Origin: Helichrysum umbraculigerum | Taxonomy: Eukaryota > Streptophyta > Magnoliopsida > Asterales > Asteraceae | DNA: 64,000 bases | Assembly: GCA_949592205.1 (NCBI GenBank) | Contig: CATIUR010000003.1 | Coordinates: 146,800,759-146,864,758 of the forward strand | Direction: 5' to 3' | Shown: positions 55,556-64,000 of the stretch, piece after piece | How the letters are laid out: every line of letters begins with the position of its first letter | Position numbering within the stretch: the stretch's first letter is position 1 | Made by a program: the position numbers and the translations under genes | The notes under the pieces: model-generated | Seen by the model: the letters and a program-made list of their open reading frames with translations, nothing else | The model's database searches: none | What the model was told of the DNA's origin: nothing

Positions 55556-55567
55556 GCTCTGATACTA
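55556..55567 (-). promoter_or_regulatory. primer binding site (left copy, one base changed)
   Basis: The minus strand reads TAGTATCAGAGC; the G to A change at the second base departs from the Met-tRNA complement still present at 63630-63641. Confidence 0.8.
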
Positions 55568-55570
55568 ATC

Positions 55571-58046
55571 TGTAACACCCCCAAATTTAATGAATTGCGG
55601 AAGCACGATTTGGGTGTTACTAATCAATAACAAAGCACAAAGATATATAGTAAACGACTCTATATGCGTCGTTTTAACAAAATATATTAATATTGAAATG
55701 TTTACAACATTTATAGCTTTACATAGCCCGAGTTTAAATAAAAGGAGATTTCAGTACATAAGTACTTGTACAAAATATATACTAATGCAAGAAAATCTCA
55801 ATCGTCTGTATGTTGACTCGAGCTAAAAGTCCTGAAGCCGAAGCAATCTACTGCTTGGTACCTGCGATACATGCTAAATGGGTCAGCTAAAGCTGGTGAG
55901 CTCACAGGTTTGAAATCAAGTAATATAGTATGAACCGCAAGATTTAAATAATTGAATTGCATCCAGCAATTGATAATGTATATGTATACAGCCATGAGCA
56001 CATAGTTGAGCTTAACTCGAGGGCCGGGTCCCCTATAGAGAAATCCGGGCGAGGTGCCTCCACGAATGCCTAATCAACATTCGTCTTCCCAAATATTAGT
56101 ACGTCCGTTTACCCGGTTAGTGCTTGCTAACCCGAACGAGGAGGGTCAATCCTATATGGTACCATATACTAATATTCACGCTACAACGTATTAACAACTA
56201 TGCTGACGGAGGACTTTAAATGATTAGTTGTGAAAAACTCATGTAGTATATGAAATGTTTGTACTTGCGTTCACATGTTAAAAATGAGCAATATATATCA
56301 CACCCCTGAGTAAAATAGTAAAAAGAGGGGCTATGAGACTCACCTGAGTCGTTGAGTTTATGAAAATAAACTGAGAATGATTAGCCGAGAATCGAAGTCC
56401 AAAGACTTGTAACCTGAGGGTGTCCACGACACGCGATGGTTATAATATGCGAAGGTATCTAATAAGACTACCTTGTAGTTGTTCGTCCAACTATAATGTC
56501 CAAATGTTCCCCATTTCGGTGGATAGTTTAAGTGTTTGAAAACGCGTACGGCCCGTTGGTGATTATTGGTAATAATGATCTTGACGTTATTTTGTTAGTT
56601 TCATAGTGTTATATAAGTTTGCTGTTTGGTGTGAAACATGTCTACGAAATCTAAGTACGGGGGTCCGGGGGCAGTGCCCCTGGCGGGGTCCAAGGGGCAG
56701 AGCCCCTGGCTGGGGTCGAGCTGCCAGGTCAGCTTGGAAAATTTTTATTTCTACTATATTGCTTTGACGAAAAACGCATCTGGATCCGAATTTGGGTAAA
56801 ATCAGGTGTTAAAATTTTAGGTCTCGACACTTAGTAAAATCTGTGTTTTTTGGGTTCTGTTTTTGGCGACACTTTGCTAGTGTCGCTATAGGCGACACTA
56901 GTTAGGCGACACTAGGTGAGTGTCGCTACAGACGGCACGGGTTAGGCGACACTTGGTGAGTGTCGCTAGATTTCTGATTTTCAATTTAGGGGCGACACTT
57001 GATTAGTGTCGCTATGGGCGACACTTATAATTTTGGCGTCACTAAGGGAGTGTCGCTAGGATAGATCTGGTTAAGTATTTCAGCGACACTTAAGTAGTGT
57101 CGCTATAGGGGCGACACTTAGAGATAGCGACACTTAACTAGTGTCGCTAGTACTGTTTTTGGCACACTAGCGACACTTCCAACTGTTCGACAGATTTCGA
57201 GTAAAAATCGTGTTTTCGAGTTTCCGATCGGTCCAATATTTTTACCCAACCCTTTTATGGACATTTTAAACATATAGGAATAACTTGTATGTAAAAATGA
57301 ACGAAATCGAGACGTTTCGGGATTTGTCGGAAACTTACAAAGTTCGCGCCGGAGAAATCCGAAAAGATAGGAAGGTAGATCGTGATGCGGTGAGTCTTTT
57401 ATTCCAAAGGAGTAGTGAAATCCAAGGCCGTTTGATAGTAGTATTTTGCGATTTAGTGAGGTTGGTGGTGATGAAACTTTGAGAGAAAAAGATGGAAGAG
57501 AGAGAGAAAGAAAGAAATAAATGAAAGAGAAAAGGGTGGGAATGGGAGGTTAACTTCCATTTTTCGCCCCGCGTTCCCGCTCCGTGTGGTGTTCGTTTTC
57601 TCCGTCGTTCAAACGTTAAATAATTATTTTACCTATTAATTGGTACGTTTTAAAATACAAATTATTACGCGATATTTTATAGAAATATTTTACAAATCCA
57701 TTTATATTTGAGTTATATAATGTAAGTTTGTTTATTTAGTTTGCGCGTTTTAATATTTTAAATTGTGTAAGTTTTGTTTATACGATACGAATTGAAATTC
57801 GAGCACTATTAAAACAATACTTTTAACATAACAGTGTTACTTAGTAAAATTGGTCACCAACGTCCGTATTTTATGGAACCGAAATACCTTCGATTTAAAT
57901 TGCGTACGATTTAATCAAATCGCATTTTCGTATATATTCAACAATATATATAATTCGATACATTAATTAGCCTAACACAGAACTAATTAAATGTATTAAC
58001 ATACGATTAGGCACTAATTACTAGTCCTAATTTGGTGGGTGTTACA
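55571..58046 (-). repeat. shared middle LTR of the array (2476 bp)
   Basis: It starts TGTAACACCCCC and ends GGGTGTTACA on the plus strand. It serves as 3' LTR of the right copy and 5' LTR of the left copy. On the minus strand it carries TTTGTAAGTTT (57337), AGGTGAGT (56342), the GCTCACCAGCTTTAGCTG stem-loop (near 55881-55905) and the AGCGACACT array. Confidence 0.92.
56868..57175. repeat. GCGACACT / AGTGTCGC inverted-word array in the LTR
   Basis: About ten hairpins such as AGCGACACTTAAGTAGTGTC occur in 308 bp. The same words occur at 14706-15110 in the gag-only element. Confidence 0.9.
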
Positions 58047-58057
58047 TTCTCCCCCTG
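58047..58057 (-). promoter_or_regulatory. polypurine tract (right copy)
   Basis: The minus strand reads CAGGGGGAGAA beside the middle LTR, identical to the tract of the gag-only element. Confidence 0.88.
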
Positions 58058-58080
58058 TTAGAAGAATTTCGTCCCGAAAT

Positions 58081-61000
58081 TTAGTTCGAAGTCGTGTTTG
58101 ATGTAGAATCAGTGAATAGTTGAGGATATTTGAGTCGCATTTGGTCTTCCCGTTCCCAGGTGAATTCCGGACCGCGTCGCGAATTCCATATGACCTTGAC
58201 AATGGGAATACGACTTTGTTTTAGTTGTTTGACCTTACGGTCCATAATTTCAGCGGGTTCCTCAACGAAGTGAAGTTTATCGTCAACACGAATTTCATCG
58301 AGTGGGATAATAAGTGTCTCATCAGACAGACATTTCTTCAAATTTGAAATATGAAAAGTAGGTTGCACGCTGCTGAGTTCGGATGGCAGCTGCAATCGAT
58401 AAGCTACGGGGCCAATCCGTTCGAGGATCTCAAAAGGCCCGATGTACCTGGGATTTAACTTCCCGCGTTTGCCAAAACGGATGACGCCTTTCCAAGGCGA
58501 TACTTTTAAGAGTACTCGATCCCCAACTTGGAACTCGAGTGGTTTGCGTCTCACGTCAGCATAACTTTTCTGACGATCACGAGCGGCTTTGAGCCGATTT
58601 TGGATTTCCATAATTTTCTCAGTGGTGGCGTGAATGAGTTCAGGACCAGTGAGTTGACTATCTCCCACTTCAGTCCAATAAATCGGTGATCGGCACTTAC
58701 GACCGTACAGTGCCTCAAAAGGTGCAGCCTTAATGCTGGCATGATAGCTGTTATTGTAGGAAAATTCACGTAACGGTAGATGTCTTTCCCAGTTTGTACC
58801 GAAATCAACTACGCAGGCGCGTAGCATATCTTCCAGTGTCTGAATGGTTCGTTCACTTTGGCCATCGGTTTGAGGATGGTACGCGGTGCTCATATCGAGG
58901 CGAGTACCCAATGCTTTTTGAAGTGACTGCCAAAAGTGTGAAGTGAAGCGGGCATCTCTGTCAGAGATGATCGAGATTGGAACACCGTGTTGAGAAACGA
59001 TTTCCTTGATGTAGATTTGTGCAAGGCGTTCCATTTTATCGTTTTCCTTGATTGCCAGGAAATGAGCAGATTTGGTGAGGCGGTCAACGATCACCCAAAT
59101 GGTATCGCAACCGTTCGACAACTTGGGTAGTTTGGTTATGAAATCCATGGCAATTTGTTCCCATTTCCATTCAGGGATATCGGGTTGTTGAAGTAAGCCA
59201 GAAGGCTTTTGATGTTCGGTTTTGACTTTTGAGCAAGTAAGGCACTTGCTGACGTAAGTAGCGATTTCGGCTTTCATGTTCGGCCACCAATAAAATTCCT
59301 TGATGCCGTGGTACATCTTATCGGATCCTGGATGGATAAAATATTTAGACTTCTGAGCTTCATCCATCACCAAGTCTCGTAGGTTCCCGAAACTAGGCAA
59401 CCAGATTCGGTTTGAGAAATGCCTAATCCCGTTAGACTTGATTTCGAATTGTTTGTCAATACCCCGTAAGGCTTCATTTTTGATATTTTCAGGTTTCAGG
59501 GCTTCGATCTGAGCGGTATGAATCTGAATGGTAAGATCGTTATGAATGGTCATACTGAGGGCTCGGACTCGAAGTGGTTTTGGTCGTTCCTTTCGACTGA
59601 GGGCATCGGCCACAACATTAGCCTTCCCTGGATGGTATTTGATCTCGCAATCGTAATCGGTAAGTAACTCGACCCATCGACGTTGCCTCATATTGAGATC
59701 CTTCTGATCGAATATATGTTGGAGACTTTTATGATCGGTAAAGATTGTGCACTTAGTGCCGTAGAGATAATGTCTCCAGATTTTGAAAGCAAAAACGAAA
59801 GCTCCAAGTTCGAGATCATGAGTGGTGTAGTTCTTTTCGTGAATTTTCAGCTGTCGTGAGGCATAGGCAATGACTTTATCTCGTTGCATCAGCACGCAAC
59901 CGAGACCTTGGTGAGAAGCATCGCAGTATACCACGAAGTCATCGGTGCCTTCGGGTAGTGATAGAATTGGAGCACTGCAAAGCTTTTGTTTCAGAAGTTG
60001 GAACCCTGACTCTTGTTTATCGGTCCAATCGAACCTTTTGTCCTTCTGAGTCAGTACCGTGAGTGGTTGAGCTATTTTGGAGAAATTTTCGATAAATCGC
60101 CGATAGTACCCAGCAAGACCCAAGAATTGTCGTACTTCAGTTGCAGAGGTGGGTGCTTGCCAGTATTTGATAGCCTCGATTTTTTATGGGTCAACGTGGA
60201 TTCCCTGACTGTAGATCACGTGACCAAGGAATTGAACGGTTTGTATCCAGAACCCACACTTAGAGAATTTGGCATAAAGCTCCTCATATCTGAGTAGTTC
60301 AAGAATAGTTCGGAGGTGTTGTGCATGTTCTTGCTCGTTGCGCGAGTAAATGAGAATGTCATCGATAAAAACAATGACAAACTTGTCGAGGTAAGGTTTG
60401 CACACCCGATTCATAAGGTCCATGAATACAGCCGGTGCGTTGGTTAGACCAAAGGGCATCACTTGGAATTCGTAGTGCCCGTAACGAGTTCTGAAAGTAG
60501 TTTTTGGAATATCGGTGTCGCGAACTCGTAACTGATGATAGCCTGATCGCAGGTCGATTTTTGAGTAGAAACTTGAACCCTGAAGTTGGTCGAATAGATC
60601 ATCAATGCGAGGAAGTGGGTATCAGTTTTTGACGGTCAATTTGTTCAACTCTCGGTAGTCGATACACATTCTGAATGAACCATCCTTCTTTTTAACAAAT
60701 AAGACCGGAGCTCCCCAAGGTGAAGAACTCGGTCTAATGAATCCTCTATCCAGAAGTTCCTGTAATTGGGCGGACAACTCCTGAAGTTCGGATGGGGCTA
60801 AACGGTACGGTGCGCGGGCCACCGGTGCGGCACCTGGCACGAGATCGATTGAGAACTCAACCTGTCTGGGTGGAGGTAGACCAGGTAGTTCTTCCGGAAA
60901 GACTTCGGGGAAGTCTCTAACAATTGGCACATCCTCAAGTCGCTTCTCCTCCGACTTCTTCTCTGTGATGTGCGCGAGTATTGCAGGGTAACCCTTTCTC

Positions 61001-62535
61001 AGAAATTTTCGGGTTTTTAAGCAAGAGATGATATTGAATCGCGTCCCGCCGGTCTCCCCCTGTATGATCAAGGTTCTACCGACAGCGAGTGGAATGCGGA
61101 CGATCTTATCGTAACAAACGATTTCAGCTCGGTGTTTGGACAACCAGTCCATTCCAATGATGATGTCGAAACTTCCAACTTCAATGGGTACAAGATCGAT
61201 TGAAAAGGTTTTGTCAGCTAGGTTTAAAGTGCAATTAGGTATCACACTATCGGTTTCTATAAGTTCCCCATTTGCTAGCTCTACAGTATACTTAACATCT
61301 AAGGCAACAGCAGTGATGTCAAGTAATGGGCAAAAGTCATCGGAGATAAAGCTTCTATCAGCACCAGTATCAAATAGAACAGAAGCAGTTAAGTTGTTGA
61401 GGAGGAACATACCCGAGACCACATTCGGGTCTTGGCGGGCGTCCCCGGATTTGATGACGAAGGCTCTGTTTCGGGTGTTGTTGTTGTTGTTGTTGCGGTT
61501 GTTGTTGTTGTTGTTGTTGTTGTTCTTCAGCTTCGGGCATGTATCCCTGAAGTGCCCGGGGTTCCCACACTCAAAGCAGACTTTGGGTGGCCTGGTGTTG
61601 TTGGGGTTGTTGTTGGTAGGAGAGCGGCAATCTTTGGTGAGGTGGCCGTACCTCTTGCAATTGTTGCAAAAGGGACCACAGGAACCTTCATGGTGACGGC
61701 TGCACTTGGAACAATAGGGTTTGCTCCCAGTGTAGCCCCGTTGGGTGTCGGTGGTGGTGTTGTAGGCTTTGATGGTGTCGGATTTCTAGTTTTGTTGGTT
61801 TGGATGGTTGTTGTGGTAGTCGGACCACTTTCTTTTGTTGTTGTGGGAGGATGAAGTGGGTGGTTAAGAATTTTGGCTCATTGACATCAGGTCTTGGGCC
61901 AGTAGGATTGCACCGTCAATGGTGATTTGGTTTGAAGAGGCGACGTGCCCCCGAACAGGCTCAGGAAGACCAAGGATGTACTTCCTGATTTTATCAGGTT
62001 CAGCGCTTACCATGGCTGGGCGGAGGGCAGCGAGTTGTTGGAACCTGGTGGTATAACCATCGATATCACCACCCTGAATCTTTAGGTTCCAGAACTCCTC
62101 GTCCAGCTTTTGGAGTTTGTCGATTGAGCAGTATTTGGCGATGAGTTTTGCTTTCAAATCCTCCCAAGTTATTTGGTAGGCAGTGTCAGCACCCACGGAT
62201 TGGGAATATGAGTTCCACCAAGAGTGGGCATCATCTTCGAGAGAGCAGGTGACGAAGTTTACTTTGTCGTTCTCCGTGCATTTGCTGACACGGAAAACAA
62301 TTTCCATCTTCTCGAACCATCTGATCAGTCCGATGGCTCCTTCAGTACCCTTGAAGCTCGAGGGTTTGCAGCTCTGAAAGTCCTTGTAAGAACAAGGTTT
62401 AGCAGCAGGGGTTTCAGCGGCATCGCTGTTTCTTGCGGAATTCTGTGGAGTATTCCGAGCCAAGGCTTCAGTCACAGCCTGGGTTATGAGTGACGTAAGC
62501 TGGGCATCGGTGTATGGTCTTGACTTTGGCGGCAT
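58081..62535 (-). pseudogene. Gag-Pol of the right copy, one frame with four nonsense codons
   Basis: The frame runs 1485 codons from the MPPK start at 62535 to the stop at 58081 with no frameshift. In-frame stops lie at 61864-61866 and 61786-61788 (gag), 60622-60624 (reverse transcriptase, just before the YPLPRID motif) and 60184-60186 (reverse transcriptase). Each is one substitution away from a sense codon. Visible parts in order are the gag capsid region, zinc knuckles (near 61560-61680), aspartic protease LFDTGADRSF (near residue 387), reverse transcriptase with FIDDILIY (near 724), RNase H YCDASHQGLG (near 870), integrase with MDFITKLP and SDRDARFTS, and a chromodomain-like tail (VEEPAEIMDRKVKQL, FTWERED). 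It is related to, but clearly distinct from, the intact chromovirus at 36776. This copy cannot make enzymes. Confidence 0.92.
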
Positions 62536-62830
62536 GATTCTTCAATAAAAGAAATGAAGATACATGAGATTTTGTAAGAAGGTTGTATTTATCTCAGATG
62601 TACATGTATAAAGGCGGTAATACATAACATCAATATGAAACAGAAAAATGGCAATTAATATGAGTTGATACAGCAAGGAACATTTGATAAATAGTACAAG
62701 TTTAAAGGTTACATCCGACGGAGGTATTACAAAAGGTGTCGGGAATTGTTACATCCGACTAATTTATAGAGTAGCGCTAGATAGTCATTAGATTACGAGA
62801 TAGTTTACAAGACAAAGACTAACACTAGTC
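62536..62830 (-). other. spacer between extra ORF and gag (right copy)
   Basis: No coding frame is seen. The sequence is a near-copy of 54463-54756. Confidence 0.6.
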
Positions 62831-63316
62831 TTAACGTAGATTAATCTGCTCCATCATTTCAATGAGATGATCCACTGTATTTGCAAGTCTGCTGGCCTGT
62901 CGGGCATTGTCTTCAGCCAAGGCCAGTCGTTGAACCAAACTGCCAATGTATTCATCTGATACCCGTGCGCGTTGTTCACACTCATCAAGTCTGTGTTTCA
63001 AAAGAGCGGTTTCCACGCTTATCTCCACCACTTTGTTGAAAAGGACGTCTACATTATTAACGGTGGTTTCGTGATCCTCGGTGACTTGTGCGATGCGTTC
63101 AAGAGATGTAAGTCGCCAGTTTTCGTTGGTTTCCTGCAGCACGACATCCATGGTGTGAAGTTGCTGCTCGTGTTGGTTCACCCTAGCAGCTATGGCCGAC
63201 AAGGTGAGGTGAGTGGGGTACGGGCCAGCTCGAGGCAACCTAGCGTTCCTCCTAGCTACCCTTGGGTTCTGCGACCCGGATTGAGAGCGCGATGAATTGG
63301 ATGGGATGTTTGCCAT
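62831..63316 (-). CDS. extra coiled-coil ORF upstream of gag (right copy)
   Basis: The protein has 161 residues and differs from the left copy at only four positions (such as RAGPYP for RAAPYP, and QQLHTM for QRLCTM). It has no stop codon, in contrast to the gag-pol of the same copy with four. It has the same basic N-terminus and predicted coiled coil, and the same position between primer site and gag. The family is not recognised. Confidence 0.72.
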   Translation of the reverse strand: MANIPSNSSRSQSGSQNPRVARRNARLPRAGPYPTHLTLSAIAARVNQHEQQLHTMDVVLQETNENWRLTSLERIAQVTEDHETTVNNVDVLFNKVVEISVETALLKHRLDECEQRARVSDEYIGSLVQRLALAEDNARQASRLANTVDHLIEMMEQINLR

Positions 63317-63629
63317 TTCTGAGACAGAGCGTTAGTAAGATTGAGGCCTTCATTCATATAGTTCCTATATAATATAGCCTATTGAGTGTCTAGCATAAAC
63401 ATGTTTAAGTCTCGGTTCTCTCTAGGTCAGAGTCTTCTATTGTACCATGTTCAGCCATAACTACTTTCAGATCTTACATCATCTATGCTTAATTGTACAT
63501 AGTTGATCAGGCTATGTTAAATTAAACTCGTATGACGTAATCACTGAACCAGTTATACCTAATAAGGAATACTGCCTAATGGTCATAGTCTAGGCCCACT
63601 AAATGCAACCTAGTTCACTATAACCTTAG
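63317..63629 (-). other. primer-proximal leader (right copy)
   Basis: This is the same conserved segment as in the left copy and the gag-only element. No ORF is seen. Confidence 0.7.
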
Positions 63630-63641
63630 GCTCTGATACCA
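63630..63641 (-). promoter_or_regulatory. primer binding site, initiator Met tRNA (right copy)
   Basis: The minus strand reads TGGTATCAGAGC, three bases inside the right LTR. Confidence 0.9.
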
Positions 63642-63644
63642 ATC

Positions 63645-64000
63645 TGTAACACCCCCAAATTTAATGAATTGCGGAAGCACGATTTGGGTGTTACTAATCA
63701 ATAACAAAGCACAAAGATATATAGTAAACGACTCTATATGCGTCGTTTTAACAAAATATATTAATATTGAAATGTTTACAACATTTATAGCTTTACATAG
63801 CTCGAGTTTAAATAAAAGGAGATTTCAGTACATAAGTACTTGTACAAAATATATACTAATGCAAGAAAATCTCAATCGTCTGTATGCTGACTCGAGCTAA
63901 AAGTCCTGAAGCCGAAGCAATCTACTGCTTGGTACCTGCGATACATGCTAAATGGGTCAGCTAAAGCTGGTGAGCTCACAGGTTTGAAATCAAGTAATAT
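63645..64000 (-). repeat. right-hand LTR, cut by the window end
   Basis: The 356 bp match the starts of 52627 and 55571 with few differences. It is the 5' LTR of the right copy in minus orientation. Confidence 0.9.

Larger units (their letters stand above)
52627..64000 (-). mobile_element. chromovirus array: LTR fragment, internal, LTR, internal, LTR (runs off the window)
   Basis: Read on the minus strand from right to left: 5' LTR (from 63645), primer site, extra ORF, gag-pol, polypurine tract, a full LTR (58046-55571), then a second primer site, a second extra ORF, a truncated gag joined at about 53389 to a 762 bp LTR fragment (53388-52627). The two internal regions share the middle LTR and are about 98% identical where both exist. 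Unequal recombination between LTRs followed by a deletion explains this. The left flank is the Athila-like gene (AAGAC at 52622-52626); the right flank is outside the window. Confidence 0.88.

Noticed and set aside
61136..61696. A 186-codon plus-strand frame with long Val/Leu runs (and the related 61432-61854 and 53306-53781)
   Set aside because: These are antisense to gag; the runs come from reading the Asn/Gln microsatellite on the other strand.

Overview
The window is nuclear DNA of a flowering plant, a eudicot and probably Asteraceae. Supporting features are an intron-split CYP72-type cytochrome P450, an intronless plastid polyphenol oxidase, and a dense nest of Ty3/gypsy chromovirus-like, Athila-like, CACTA, PIF/Harbinger and foldback elements. 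The family placement is an inference from protein style; no database was searched. There are no bacterial-type operons, rRNA or tRNA genes, and no CRISPR array. About 70% of the window is mobile DNA.

Region 1 (1-11449) holds the low-copy part. A 2.15 kb PIF/Harbinger element (1690-3840, TSD TAA) carries only the Myb/SANT-like accessory gene. It is followed by a complete four-exon CYP72A-like P450 gene (5022-7267), an 885 bp foldback, a second foldback with a 29 bp tandem repeat, and the terminal stub of a CACTA element ending at 10184.

Region 2 (11450-23707) is a three-level nest. A foldback MITE is split by a solo LTR (11603-23540, TSD TAACT). That LTR is split by a young non-autonomous retrotransposon (12389-21958, TSD TATTG) with 3516 bp LTRs and only a gag gene on the minus strand (a TR-GAG type). 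Its LTR and leader are packed with short perfect hairpins.

Region 3 (23708-29018) contains several foldback MITEs, a 36 bp C tract, and an intact polyphenol oxidase gene (26712-28637) with plastid and thylakoid targeting signals.

Region 4 (29019-46513) is another nest. An outer LTR (29019 onward) is interrupted by a solo LTR (29047-30987, TSD ATTAA) and by a CACTA transposon (31509-45094, TSD AAT). The CACTA is itself interrupted by a complete chromovirus (34174-43602, TSD GATTT) with an unbroken 1537-residue gag-pol.

Region 5 (46514-64000) is an Athila-like element (LTR, Asp-type primer site, a 487-residue ORF of unknown function, a second promoter with a leader intron, and a broken ORF1-like gene). 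It is split at 52627 by a minus-strand chromovirus array, LTR-internal-LTR-internal-LTR, that runs off the window. That array has an extra coiled-coil ORF upstream of gag and four nonsense mutations in gag-pol.

The main signals for a second look are: (i) a leader segment next to the primer site that is almost identical in the gag-only element and in the autonomous-type element, suggesting trans-mobilisation; (ii) a carpet of small hairpins spaced about 22 bp apart in the gag-only element; (iii) splice-donor-like words and a small stem-loop in the same order in all six related LTR families; and (iv) a different self-complementary repeated word in several LTR families.
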